From Perilla frutescens (Eukaryota > Streptophyta > Magnoliopsida > Lamiales > Lamiaceae), in contig BRKX01000014.1 of NCBI GenBank assembly GCA_026008535.1, forward strand, positions 6,013,001 through 6,077,000: 64,000 bases of DNA, in the 5' to 3' direction. Below are positions 13,360-25,072 of the stretch, in pieces (position 1 is the first letter of the stretch; the number at the start of each line of letters is the position of its first letter). The position numbers and the translations under genes are program-made. Under the pieces are notes generated by a model that worked only from the letters and a program-made list of their open reading frames with translations, ran no database searches and had not been told where the DNA came from.

Positions 13360-13373
<14 letters not shown>
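12241..13373. other. Intergenic, dispersed repeat and small palindrome
   Basis: No gene is seen. The first 300 bases still match copy B. About 12832-12975 is a diverged copy of a dispersed repeat also found near 42265-42470 and 53123-53340 (shared wording TCATACATG, ATGAGTAG, CACCACCTTC, GGCAGTTCATG). At 13090-13104 there is a perfect dyad, GCGTGCA-T-TGCACGC. Confidence 0.5.
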
Positions 13374-13399
<26 letters not shown>

Positions 13400-14734
13400 T
13401 TATAGTGCAAACCAATCCTAGTGTAAGAACTGGGAACCCATCTTATACCATATAATCAATAAAGATCTATAACCTAGATTTGCTTAAAAGGGGTGGTGAC
13501 AATTCTGTAATATTTGAAAAGTTATTCGCGCGGGAGTATTAACTTAATTTGGTAATGTTTATAAAAAGGCGTTGGATAGTTGATAACAATATCATCATAC
13601 TAACGAAGTATTATCATCATGCTAACGAAGCGTTATCATCGTTATGCTAATAAAAGTTTTCTCATATTGTTAACGAAAAATTAATTTCTAAAGAGTAATT
13701 ATAAATTCTAATGGGATGGAATAAACCATAATTCAAATATAATAAACTCCAATGATCTAAAAAATAGAATTACATTCTAAAAATTAATTATAAACCTTAA
13801 TTGAATAAATAAACCATAATAACAATATAAATATGCAATGCTAGCATAATGGTATTGTTTTATCAGCACTGCGGATAAACTATGTTAGCATATGACAATT
13901 CATCGTTAGCATAAGGTATAAACCATAAATGTATGAAGAAAACCCTAATTAATATATTTTAATTTGATGAAATAAACAATACTCCATCCGTTTCGTTTTG
14001 TTTGTTGTTTTAGAATTTTAATTTAGAATTAACAATTAATTTGTTGGACTAATATATTCCTTCATTCTATATTATATAAAATCATATTCACTTATATTTT
14101 CCTAAAAAGTTGAAAAAAATTCATCTCTTTATATATTTGTAAGGTTAAATTTGAGAGAGAGAGTGTCAAAATATATAAAACAACAAACATTTTGACACAA
14201 AAGAAAAAAATTTAAAACAACAAATAAAATGAAACGGAGGGAGTAATATATAATAATCAATTAGTAACTAGAACATATAAAACTAAATCATAAAAAATAA
14301 TTATAAGTCATAATTGAAATGTAATAATCATAGTAACAATATAAGTATGTGTACCACGTTAACATTATGATAACCATTCATTAGCATAATGAATACAATA
14401 TGTTAGCATATAATAAATGCTTCGTTAGCATACGTTATATAATGTTGACGAACTATTATTAAAAGTTAACGAAGACATTTTCGCGCTGAACACGAGTAAA
14501 AAAATGTATATTTTGTATTTTTCATCTATATTATTAATTTGTACAAACATATCCATGATTGATCTTGAATTAAAGAGCATAAAAAGAGTTTTAATTTGAT
14601 ATATCATTTGCGTTGATCCAATTAGAAACGAGTGAGATATGATCGTTTAAAAAAATTTATTTTATTTTTTAAAAGTGATGATGTCCTTTCTCAAGCTTCA
14701 TTTTTTAGAATAATTCTCAACCTTCTTTGATTGT

Positions 14735-14740
<6 letters not shown>
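13374..14740 (+). mobile_element. TA-tract-linked element with CTAACGAAG motifs
   Basis: A (TA)n tract ends near 13394 and is followed by sequence containing AGTGTAAGAACTGGGAAC, matching the ends near 14792 and 20368. Inside, CTAACGAAG occurs at 13600-13630 and its inverse CTTCGTTAGCAT near 14420. This echoes, with a different motif, the design of the 20368-25074 element. The right end is not clear. A Stowaway MITE is nested at 13982-14243. No gene is seen; the class is unknown (inference). Confidence 0.4.
13982..14243. mobile_element. Stowaway-type MITE, 262 bp
   Basis: It starts CTCCATCCGTTTCGTTTTGT and ends with the inverse, ATGAAACGGAGGGAG, between TA dinucleotides at 13980-13981 and 14244-14245. 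CTCCNTCCGT-type ends and a TA target are diagnostic of Tc1/mariner-linked Stowaway MITEs. Confidence 0.9.
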
Positions 14741-14793
<53 letters not shown>

Positions 14794-16382
14794 ATATAGC
14801 TCAAATGAGGTATAGGTATTAGTGTGAGAAATGAGAACAAATATCAACTACTGGATTTAGATATATCAACGGTTCAGATTAAAAAATAAATCCACCCATA
14901 TATTTGGTAGTTTTGACTATTCTGAAGGGATAAGGGTAATCTAGACTTTTTGATAAATTTTGAATTTATTTATGTATATCTAGTTATTATATTTTTCATA
15001 GATTAAGAGATTTAATTTGGAAAAGATCCGTTCCCCCCCACGTCTTCCACTTGCCGATCAGTTTCTTTTCGTAAGTGTTGGAGCAAAAACATTCGAATCA
15101 ACGGCGTTTTTCCGGAATTCACGATAGAAGATTCAGGTTTTGTATCATGTTCATCTATAATATGTATGTTTTTGGAGGTTAAAATAATTAAGTCAGCACG
15201 ATAATAAATTTAAAATATTAGGATTTTGATATCTTTGTGGATTTTTACAAGTCATTTTTCAGAGGTTGGATATTTTTTGCAGTAGTTTACTTTAATGGTT
15301 GCTGGAAGAATTCTCTCCGACGAAATCGTGTCTTTATCATCGTTATGCATGGTCAACATAAAAAGCATTTGTTATTTAGTTACGAAGCATTAGATGTAAA
15401 CCACGTTTAGCACCAGCCCACTGGAATATGTCGGTGTGTCGTGAATATCAAAACGTTTATGGTTTTGATTTGTATTATTTGTCTTCAAGCAATTGAACTA
15501 TGAATCTATACCGGAGAAGTACATAGTTAGTCGATCAACGAAACAAGCGTTGTCGAACTCGTCAAATGATGTTGGTGGCGATGTCATGGGCTCCTGTGCT
15601 TCTATGGAAGATAATAGATTTATCATGTATGATATTATCTCTGAGTTTTATAGCTGCTTGAGTTGGGTCGAGGGGGACTCCAATAAATCTAATTCATTGT
15701 TGGAAGCTATTAGAGGCATGAAAGATGCTATAAAACCAAATGAAGGCAATGAAGGTCCTGAGAATGCCAAGAAGAGATTGTTTGATGATTACTATCAATC
15801 AACAGTGCCGAATGAAGTTACTATTCGGCCACCAACTCAAGTGAAGACAAAAGGGAGCGGAAGCCGTATAAAATCAGGAAAGGAGACATTAGGGGAAAAG
15901 AAAGATAAACCATTGAGAACGTGCATGGCATGTGGACAGAGGTCTCATCATGATTCGCGGAATTGTCCCCAGAAAGAATGTGATACTTTCAATTTGTAGT
16001 TTTATGTTTTTTTTTTAACATTTTTAGAACTCCCACGTATACTTTTAGTTTTATACTATTAATACATTCTTTTGGAATTGATATCACATTTATTTTAATC
16101 ACTACTTAACATGTTGATGTGTCTATCTAGAATTGATCAAGTCACAATATTTACAACAAATAATTCAAAGTTAATTTTGCAGATATTGTGGCTTTACAAA
16201 ATCATTACGAAAGCACTAAGTTTGATATTAGGTAGCATTTCAAGTAATTAATTCAAAGTAAATTTTGCGGATATTGTAGCATTAGAAAATCATTACGAAA
16301 GCACTCAGTTTGATATTAGGTAGCATTTACTCTAAATATTTGAAAGTTAATTTCTTGGCGGTTATTTTACCTTTAGAAACTC
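14741..16382 (+). mobile_element. TA-tract-linked element end carrying a FAR1-related fragment
   Basis: A long (TA)n tract at about 14741-14791 is followed by AGGATATAGCTCAAATGAGG and TAGTGTGAGAAATGAGAAC, resembling the left ends at 13395 and 20368. The FAR1-related fragment at 15493-15999 lies downstream. At about 16161-16380 an 88-bp unit starting TAATTCAAAG is repeated, twice clearly and once in degraded form. The third copy runs directly into the CACTA end at 16384. No matching right end was identified. Confidence 0.4.
15493..15999 (+). pseudogene. FAR1-related (FRS) C-terminal fragment
   Basis: An open frame of about 168 codons without a convincing ATG at its left edge. It begins with an IPEKYIV motif, corresponding to the IPxxYIxxRW segment after the SWIM finger in FAR1/FHY3-related proteins. 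It then carries VPNEVTIRPPTQVKTKGSGS, typical of FRS C-termini, and ends with a CCHC knuckle (CMACGQRSHHDSRNC). The DNA-binding, transposase-like and SWIM domains are missing. FRS proteins are domesticated MULE transposases acting as transcription factors. Here only the tail remains, probably a transposon-carried fragment. It could still be transcribed, but no complete gene is visible. Confidence 0.7.
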
Positions 16383-16654
16383 ACACTACAAGAAAAAAAG
16401 CCATACACGACGGAGAATATCCGTGATCTATTCATTTTCACTACCGTTGTATATAGTGGTGTTGTCTATAGTCCCTTTTTACACGATGGAGAATCTCTGT
16501 GGTCTATTCTCATGATACACAACGGTAATATACCGTTGTATTTTGCGTAAATACCGTTGTATATTCACATTATATGTAACGATATCTTATTATTACCGTT
16601 GTCTAATATGTACTTTAGATAACGGTAAAATTGTATTTACTGTTGTATAAATAC

Positions 16655-16955
16655 TTATATGTAACGGTAAATACCGTCGTACTTGTGAAATTTACCGTTG
16701 TATATAGTGGTATATGTAACGGTTTTTCAATTATTACCGTGGTCTAATATAGTAATACGTAACAGTAAATACCGTCGTACTTATGAAATTTACCGTTGTA
16801 TAAAGTGATTATATGTAACGGTTTGTTCAATTATTATCGTTGTATAATATAGTCATACGTAACGGTAAATACCGTTGTACTTATGAAATTTACTGTGGTA
16901 TAAGTGGTTATATGTAACGGTTTGTTCTATTATTACCGTTGTTTAATATAAGCAT
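16655..16955. repeat. About 100-bp tandem units in the CACTA subterminal region
   Basis: The phrase GTAACGGTAAATACCGTCGT begins near 16660 and recurs near 16759 and 16859, each time followed by GAAATTTACCGTTGTAT-like and GTAACGGTTT sequence. Spacing is about 100 bp. Such arrays are known transposase-binding regions in CACTA elements. Confidence 0.7.
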
Positions 16956-17419
16956 ACGCAATGGTAATTACTGTTGTGTACACATAATTCAGCATTGTAT
17001 TTAATTAATATATACAACAGTGAAATTTAATTTGCCGTTGCAAATGGCATTTTCAATGCATATTAAAATTCATATTATTTTTGTCACATGTGAATCATAA
17101 TATGAAAATTAAGTATAATCATGAATAATCCAAAATATGATCAAATAATATCCAAATAAACAATATGATCATCGATCATCCCAAAATACCATATGATATA
17201 ATATTATCCAAAAACATATTCGAATGACCCCTAAAACATTAAAATTTGAGCACGTCACTAATACCTCATAGAAATTAAATATTAAGTGCAACTAGCTGTC
17301 AAGAGTCATAATCAACAACCAAAAAATGACAATTGCAAGTAATTGCAATTACAATCTGCTCCCACACAACTAGTACTTGTAGATAGAAATTGAAAACACC
17401 TTAGTCCTACAAATTATCA

Positions 17420-18330
17420 CTTACACAATTTGTCCATTCCACTCGAACTTCATTGATATCATCTTTAGAATATGACTTCTTTTGAAACTACACACAAAAC
17501 CAATAAAATTAATATTATTATGCTGACTTTATATTAAAAGAGTGCACATTTTATTATCAATATTGTGTTAAAGGAATGCACGTGTCATTACCAATTATTT
17601 TAGGGTAATAGACCCATCTTCTTCAGGTTGGATAGGTCCCTATATTAAAAAATATCAATATTAATGTATGAGGAATAAGTATCTACAAAGTATAAACAAA
17701 AATGCATGCAAACCTTTATGATTTCCCAATTATGTTGTTTTTTAGCTTTCTTTCCCATATTTGCATTGAACATATTAATTGTCCTGCCCAAATCAAAATC
17801 TCAATTACATTTCTATACATAGCATCATAATTCTAAATCATGCACAAGTAAAAGGATAAAGATAGAGAAAATTTAGAGCTTATATATCAACTATATATTT
17901 CCATTGATCATCACGATTTCGATGAGCTAGAGGGTCCATCAAATAAACTTTCTCATTGTGAGGATCAATGATCGTAAGAATCCAATGTTGACTATTTCAT
18001 ATGGACACAAATTTAGTATAAACAATCCATATAAATCATAAATATGATAAATGCAAAATAGTAGCTAACCTCTCTGGTTGTGTAAATCATAAACATGTGC
18101 GGTTCATATATATCATAAATTTTGTATAAGGGAAATATTAGCTAACCTATCTGCCAAACTATGTGCCCGTTCATCACGATCACTCCCTGGGATATATGAT
18201 ACACTAAACGGATTCACAAATGTAAATTTATCAAGATGGCTTTGTTCTTTCAGTTTCCCATAAAGGTGCCTACAAATAAATATAAACTTAGAAAAATTAA
18301 AGCTAATAAAAAAAAAAGATGCCAATTATG
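17420..18330 (-). pseudogene. ULP1-like (C48) protease remnant of the CACTA element
   Basis: Read on the minus strand, homology comes in pieces. About 18113-18270 gives HLDKFTFVNPFSVSYIPGSD and RAHSLADRLANISL. About 17884-17990 gives HWILTIIDPHNEKVYLMDPL with the catalytic-type HW and nearby D. About 17715-17790 gives MFNANMGKKAKKQHNWEIIK, and about 17420-17487 gives a DDINEVRVEWTNCV tail. This order matches the C48 cysteine-protease domain of plant transposons. Stops separate some pieces, and the expected catalytic CG motif after a QP sequence near 17620 is not recognisable, so it is called dead. Confidence 0.65.
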
Positions 18331-18810
18331 AAGAGCCAAGTTTGGGCAAATCTATGCATTTGGAGAATTGAGAAAGATCAGAGACTAGCATAACATTATT
18401 TCTATGTATTTCGTGAGTTCCCCTCCAAAACTTCACTACTTATTATAATATATATTATAATATTTCATTTCGTTTTTATGCTCTTGCTTATGTTATAGAT
18501 CTCAAATTTTTGTGCTTCTTTTAATGGGTTAGTCATTTTCAAGATCAAGTTAAGGAACTTCCAGTTTTAGCAAAATGGTAATAATATTATTCTTGCGTTA
18601 CCTATTACTTAATAAATATTTAATTATCTTAGCCAATAGTTAATTAATGAACTTCCAGTTTTAGCAAAAGGTAATTAATTTAAATAAAAGAATCTGGAGA
18701 AAAACAAGAAAATTTACAACACGTGATTTCCTTTCTTTCATTTTTTAATTTTTTTTTTAATTTGACAACGCATGAAATTATAATCGGTGGGAAACAATTA
18801 ATTATGTATA
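18331..18810. other. Intergenic, no feature seen
   Basis: AT-rich sequence without gene, terminal repeat or strong tandem structure. A GAACTTCCAGTTTTAGCAAAA phrase occurs twice (about 18556 and 18650), a minor local duplication. Confidence 0.4.
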
Positions 18811-18812
18811 TA

Positions 18813-19519
18813 CAGTAAAACTTCTATATAAGAATACTCTATATAAGAATAACCTCCTTATAGTAATAAAAAGTTGTGGTCCCAACTCGGGACCAGTTAT
18901 AAATAAGAATAACCTCTACATTGTAATATTCCGGTATTTTTTTAGGACCATCCTTAAGAAATTTACCTCCATAAAGTAATAAAGTGACATTAAATTTCAT
19001 GTATATTTAAACATCTATATAAAATGTCTAGAACTATTTAACTACATATGTTACATTAAACTTAAGATTGTATTAAATACTTATTTAAAGTTATCTGTGG
19101 CAGTGTTTTAATTTTTTTGGGTTAATATCACACCCTTTTAACTTGACCGTTCGAAATAATTAATCAACACGATCACTTTCTTGTTGAATCTAAAACATTT
19201 CCAACTTATCCAACATGCTTGAAGCTTGTTGACACAATACTTTTTTTATTTTTACACTATCATTCTTTGAATTATCACCCTGCGCATCTTGCATGATTCC
19301 TATATGATGTATTCTTCGCTTAGAGCACATGAAATGAATCTTATATACCTTTTAAATTCATGTTTTTTAAATATGAAGGGACATTTTCAAGTGTTGTATA
19401 ATATATATTATTTTTTAAAAAAATAATTATTTTTATATGTAAACTCTATATAAGAATAACCTCCCTATAGTAATATTTTTCTCTGGTCCCAACAATATTA
19501 CTATATAAAGGTTTTACTG
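18813..19519. mobile_element. Emigrant/Lemi1-like (pogo, Tc1/mariner) element, 707 bp
   Basis: Bounded by TA dinucleotides (18811-18812 and 19520-19521). It begins CAGTAAAACTTCTATATAAG and ends with the near-inverse CTATATAAAGGTTTTACTG. These ends match the CAGTAAAACCTCTATA-type termini of Arabidopsis Emigrant MITEs and their pogo-like relative Lemi1. Inner repeats TAAGAATAACCTCC occur near both ends. No transposase is seen, so it is non-autonomous. Confidence 0.85.
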
Positions 19520-19521
19520 TA

Positions 19522-19831
19522 GATAGAAATGTGTGTATATAGAGCAATTTGAAGGTGTGTGTGTGTGACAGAAGCCATGGTCTCCATATTTGGAACAACC
19601 CTGATACTTCTATCATACAAATTAATTAATTCCCACAAAATAAGTTAAAAACATTCTGCTTAGATTCCTCTGTTTTTCCATGACTTCATTAAACACTTCT
19701 ATGTTATCAACCAAAATTTCAAACTTTGGCTACTCACACGGATTTGGCTGCCAAACTTTGGGATTTTAGTATGGACTTGATCAATAATAAATTATCATCA
19801 TAATTTCATAATAATAATACCTATACCTATT
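19522..19831. other. Intergenic, no feature seen
   Basis: A short (GT)n run at about 19554-19566; otherwise unremarkable AT-rich sequence downstream of the minus-strand hypothetical gene. Confidence 0.4.
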
Positions 19832-20206
19832 TCAATGTGATTGTGTACTACTTCTGATTTCCAATATATTTATATATTTTGATGAGATGCAAGATATACA
19901 ATTTGACAAACTTGATACAAATCTCAACTCATTTTCTCCATTTTTCTCTACGACACCTATTATTGTCCATGGGTGATATTTCTTCCCTTCTATGCAATAA
20001 TGTGAATATACATTTTTTTTAATAGAAAAAATAAATCCTGTTACAATGAACTCAAAAGCAATAGCATTGACTACGATTCCTGGTTTGGGCACAAATTCAT
20101 AGTAATCACCACGATCGAGCTTTATAAAACTTGGCAATTGTAGCATTTCCACTTCGTCATCATCAGGATTGCTCTCTACAAGTTCTGCGCTTCTTTTACT
20201 TTCCAT
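19832..20206 (-). CDS. Hypothetical protein, 124 aa
   Basis: An ATG at 20206 opens 124 codons. The start MESKRSAELVESNPDDDEVE is acidic and charged, and the upstream minus-strand sequence is CT-rich (rc of 20220-20235), like a plant leader. A central piece (FIVTGFIFSIKKNVYSHYC, about 20065-20008) is hydrophobic and AT-rich and has GTAACAGG...CATAG borders, so it could be a retained intron; splicing would change the downstream frame. I do not recognise the family. It may be the first exon of a small gene or a fragment. A short plus-strand frame beginning MAAPVISETGKD starts at 20245, 38 bp away, and runs into the (TA)n tract. Confidence 0.35.
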   Translation of the reverse strand: MESKRSAELVESNPDDDEVEMLQLPSFIKLDRGDYYEFVPKPGIVVNAIAFEFIVTGFIFSIKKNVYSHYCIEGKKYHPWTIIGVVEKNGENELRFVSSLSNCISCISSKYINILEIRSSTQSH

Positions 20207-20303
20207 TGCTTGTGGAGGAAGGAGAGAGAGAGAGAATAAGATATATGGCGGCGCCGGTGATTAGCGAAACAGGGAAAGATAATATATCGAGGAGGATTGC
20301 ATG

Positions 20304-20306
<3 letters not shown>

Positions 20307-20367
<61 letters not shown>
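20307..20367. repeat. (TA)n microsatellite at an element border
   Basis: About 60 bp of pure alternating AT. It directly abuts the left end of the 20368-25074 element, and a matching (TA)n tract sits at its right end. Confidence 0.95.
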
Positions 20368-20372
<5 letters not shown>

Positions 20373-20639
20373 GGGTGTGTTAAAATGAGAACCATACCCC
20401 TATGTAAGAACTAGGAATCATTTACATCCATAAATCTCTATAATTTGAATGGACAAGATTAATTTTAGATTTTAGGGGCCAAATTGCAAAATGATAATTT
20501 TTTACCTAAATTTCAACCATAATAAGGGTATTATTGAGAAACCCACATCACCGTGTTATCACATCCCACATATCTAGGAAGTGGGATTAATTTTAACAAA
20601 AAATTGTAGATTCATCAATAGCAAAAAAAAGGACTATAG

Positions 20640-20995
20640 TTATCGACAAAAACCCTAGAAACAGAAATCGCTCGCCGCCGTCTTCAATATGCTCGCCGCC
20701 ATCTACAGCCGCTCGCCGTTCGTCGGGCGCGCATCGTCGGTCGGACAATGCCCAGACGTCGCATCGTCTTCAGAAAGCTCGTCGTTGTCGATTTCAGATT
20801 GAGGGAAATCTCCCAGTCGCCGCCTACGTCGGCCGAACGCCGACCGCCCCTCCGCCACTCGAACGACGGCCATACGCCGGACGCTCGCGGTCGCCACTCG
20901 AACAACGGCCAGTCGCCACAAGCTCGCTAGTCGCCTATGCCGCTCCTGCTTCTGCGCCACTCGTTTCTCGCCGGAACAAAGATAAAGGGGTCGGA
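20640..20995 (+). other. GC-rich gene-like island inside the 4.7-kb element
   Basis: The base composition jumps sharply from its surroundings. The island opens with AAAACCCTAGAAACAG, typical of plant 5' leaders, and has many CGCC/GTCG triplets. Short frames exist on both strands, none with a recognisable domain. Two further short exon-like segments with splice-like borders follow in the same element (about 21484-21540 and 22757-22900) but they do not join into a clear frame. It could be a captured host 5' exon or the remains of the element's own gene; neither is proven. Confidence 0.4.
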
Positions 20996-21068
20996 GTCCG
21001 TACGAACAGGTATTTAGCCCGTCATTTTTTCAAATTATTAATTGATGATTAGAGTGGTTTAATGTTTT

Positions 21069-23005
21069 TAGCAAATTGAAAAGGAATAAATAGCATTACA
21101 ATCCACTTATATGTAAAAAGATTTGCAAATGAATATCGTATTTTTAGCATGTTGGTATTGGTTTATAGCAAATTATTACGACATTATTACCAAATGTTGT
21201 AGCTGTATATATTGGTTTTAGGAAATTGATAATTTATTTTTAGCAATTTTAAATTTTGTTTATAGCAAATTATTACGATATTATTAGCACAAATTGTGCT
21301 GCTTTCAGCCAGAAAACACCTCTATCATCTTCTTGCATCTGTATATCCTGTTTTTAGCAAATTGATATGTAATTATTAGCAATTTGTCATGTTGTTTATA
21401 GCAAAATTATCCTGTCTTTATATCAAAGAATTCATTATTTTGCATCGAATAATTCTGATTAGCATTTTATTCGAATTTTTAGTTAACAACAAGAAGGGGG
21501 GTTCTGCGAAAGAAGGAACGTCAGGTAGTCGCGCAAAAGGTAGTTTCTTTATATCTAATTGATATGTCATTATAGCAAAATAATATATTGGTCTAGTGTA
21601 TTATATTTTATTTAATTTTTAAAGCGAAACTAAGAAGATATAATTAGCAAATCAGTCAGAAATAATTAGCAAATTAATACTATATGATTAGCGAATTAGT
21701 ATTTTATGATTAGCAAATTTAGACTTATCTTCCATTTACTAGTGGGGAATACCGTCTTTATTATTGAGATATGTGGTCTGTATGATTGATTTACGTGTCC
21801 ACTGTTGGAATTTTGTTAAGAAATGTGGTGTTGTTGTCTTCATCTCGTGATATGTTGACTGTTGGTATTGTATGAATATTTGTTATTTATGTCAAATTGG
21901 GGAAGTTTATAACATATTTATATTATTTTATAGCAAATCGTAACGCTGGATGATTATAGAGGTGAAGATAAACCATTCAGGCTTTGTGTCTAGCAAATTA
22001 TTACGATATTATTAGCAAATGTTAAAACTGTGAAAATTTGCTACTTGAATTCGTGTTTTATCAACCTGATGTTCTGTTTATAGCAAATTAGTGATTTAAA
22101 ATTAGCAAATTATTAAGACATGATTAGCAGATTATTGAGATAAGTAATGCTTGGTGTTGTCAGACCATTTTTTTAATGTTTTCACTGATTTTGTGAAGCA
22201 ATTTTTGATGTTATGAGTTGAATACTTGTGCTTTCACGTCTTTAACTTATGTTTTTGTATTTAAAAAGTTTATTGATAGATAATTAACACAAATTAGGGA
22301 TTTTTGGTTATGGTGTGATTGTTTTATTTGTTGATTTTGGTTTGATTGGAAATGACATCTTTAGCAAATTAGAAAGGTTATATTAGCAAACTATTAATAT
22401 ATATTTAGCAGATTAGATTTTCAAATATTGTTATTTATATAGACAGGTTATCTGGTTTGGTTGCATTCGTCATTTGTAGCAAATTAGTAAGGTTTGACTA
22501 GCAAATTATTAATATATGAATAGACTGTTGTGAAGTATATAACAAATTGTGAAGGTATAATTAGCAAATTATCTTGAAATCAATAGCAAATTAGGAATAT
22601 ATTGTTATGGTGTAGGGGTGTATTTTTGTTCGTATCAGATATACATCATTATAATAGCATGTTGGTATTGGTATTTTATTAATAGTTCAAATATGGTATT
22701 TGTTATGTTTTTAAAATTGTTAGCTTCTAACGTGATAATTTTCTTTTTTGTTTTAGCAGGTGATGACGATTGCAATCGTTAGGCTAGGTCAAAGCGACGG
22801 CATAATGTGAATGTAGCTGAATGCGCTACAACAAGTCCACATTTGCAAGCTTCTATTATAGGGCGACATGTGAGGATGGACCACACAATATTGATGTCAT
22901 AGTAATGAATATTGTCTAGGTTTAATTACACATGCTAACATTCTTTAATTATTACTTACATTGAACTGTTGTGATAAAATTATTCAGTCGGTTTTAGCAA
23001 ATTAT
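21069..23005 (+). repeat. Left arm: dispersed AGCAAATT motif array
   Basis: I count about 15 exact AGCAAATT copies (for example near 21070, 21167, 21268, 21356, 21668, 21991, 22081, 22103, 22362, 22477, 22499, 22560, 22581, 22996), usually preceded by T and followed by ATTA or AG. Many one-base variants lie between. All are in the same orientation. Spacing is irregular, from about 20 to several hundred bases. Confidence 0.85.
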
Positions 23006-23259
23006 TATTCCAATAATAGCATGACGTGAATGTTTAAATAGCACAATTTTCATTCTTTAATATATAGTTGTTATGTTCTTTATAATAAACTAATGATACA
23101 TGGCATTCATTTTAAGTACAGACTAATATTTTTTTGATAACAAACTAAAATTTTCTTACGTACGAACATCCTAGTTCTTGAAAATCATATTGAAACCAGT
23201 TAAAAAAATGACCATATTATCAACAGTGAAACGAATTATGTCAATGTGCTTTTAACACA

Positions 23260-24680
23260 TATATAATTTGCTAATTATATCGAACAAATTTGCTGAAATT
23301 AGTATATACGAGCCTTTATTAATGTAGTCGAAAAATAAAATTACTAGCTGCCTCACGCATGAAAACTTATTTACAAATAACAATGTTTAAAATTCTCCAA
23401 TTTGTCGTATCAGATTATTATTCATTTCCTAACAAATCATTTAGTCGACTCATTATCCACTTAAACTATAATACATGTGACATGTGATATAACGAGAAAA
23501 TTGTAAAAATCTGATCGCATAAAATCTGCTAATCTATGTACAAATATGTGCTAATTCATGATAAATAAGTTTGCTAACAATAACAAAACGTAACAATGTT
23601 CATGCATTGATGTTGGAAAAAATTCATTAAAAACAAAAGATAACATCAAAAAGAGACCATCCTATTATCAAAATAAAAAATAAAATATATATTTTCATAA
23701 TAAATATTACCGATATGCTATTAACATATGAATAATTTGCTAATTATGCAAAATAAATTTGCTACACGTCATACATACGAGTCCCTACCGGATTCCACCC
23801 ATATCACTACGCATACAAAGAAACATTAACAGATGACACAATACCTGTATCTTGCATAATCAAACGACAACCGGCGTAATGCTAATATAAGATAGAGTGA
23901 GAAATTGTGAAAAAAAAATCTTATTTTACTGGCATTTTAACTTTTTTTCTTTTTTTTTTCTAACTTGAAAACTTCCACAACCAAATACGAAAAAGCATGT
24001 ATCATCTATACTAAATATGAAATGCCCATTCTATGCAAACATCTCACTATCATGCAAAGCAGATTGAAACCAATTAAAAAAAAATCAAATTTTCACATAA
24101 AAATATTACGAATTTGCTATTAACAACACTATAGTTTGCTAATTCCGAATAAAAAATATGCTAAACGCCAGACATACGCGTCCCTACCAGATTTTGCCCA
24201 TATCCCTACGCATACAAAGATACATTAACATATAACACAATACATGTATCTTGCATAATCAGACGATAACTGGCGTGATGATAATATAAGATGGAGTAAG
24301 AACTTGTGAAAAAAAAAAAAGTTTCTTAGTTTACACACAACAATTCATGGCATTTTTACTTTTTTTTTAATTACTTGAAAATTTCCACAACCAAATATGA
24401 AAAAACATCTATCATCTATAATAAATATGAAATGCCCATTCTTTGAAAATATCTCACTATCATGCAAAGCACATTGAAACCAAATTAAAAACAAATTCGA
24501 GTTTTCACATAAAAATATGCCGAGTTGCTATTAACAATTCTAGAATTTGTTAATTCCACATAAAAAATTTGCTAAACATCATACATACGCGTCCCTACCA
24601 GATTCCACCAATATCTCTACTCATTAATGGAGAATATAATACCTGTATCTTCCATAATCAGACGAAACCTGCAGTGAGAC
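23260..24680 (-). repeat. Right arm: inverted motif and about 400-bp tandem units
   Basis: The inverse motif AATTTGCT appears near 23268, 23288, 23746, 23767, 24112 and 24570, with variants between. From about 23690 a unit recurs at about 24085 and 24500: each has GCTATTAACA, one or two TTTGCTAA motifs, CATACATACG-GTCCCTACC, ATACCTGTATCTTGCATAATC and a long A run. The unit length is about 395-410 bp; the third is incomplete. Confidence 0.8.
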
Positions 24681-25072
24681 CGACGAAATCCAACGACTCC
24701 TTAAACCGTAACAGATCCAATCAATAAGAATTTTGAACAGATTTATGATTAATTAAAATATGAAACACCGATAGATACAACTCTGTAGAAAAAAGAGTTG
24801 AATCTATCGTCCAAAAAATTAAAAAAAAAACGTCCAATCTAAAAAAAAATCGCTCAATATAATCCCACTATATATGGAACAGATATATTTACTGCAGATA
24901 ATTGATATCCAATACAATGACATATATACCCTTAACTTAATATAACTCTTAAGATATTGCATTTTTGACCCCATTTTTTTGGGATTGATCTGAGCCTTAA
25001 AAAATCATTGATCCAACGCTCCATATTGGTTCCTAGTTCCTACACAGGGTATTGATTCTCATTTGATCTCTA

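Larger units (their letters stand above)
16384..18330 (-). mobile_element. CACTA (En/Spm) remnant, 3' part
   Basis: The terminal motif CACTACAAGAAAA at 16384 is followed by about 650 bp rich in ACCGTTGTAT / ATACAACGGT repeats in both orientations, as expected of CACTA subterminal regions. Further in, 17420-18330 encodes a broken ULP1-type protease on the minus strand, commonly carried by plant CACTA elements. That orientation makes 16384 the 3' end of the element. The partner terminus and the TNPD transposase were not found, so the element is truncated. Confidence 0.75.

Noticed and set aside
20131..20388. Frame with a long Tyr-Ile repeat
   Set aside because: Translation of the (TA)n tract. 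Only its first codons after 20245 could be of interest, and that is reported separately.
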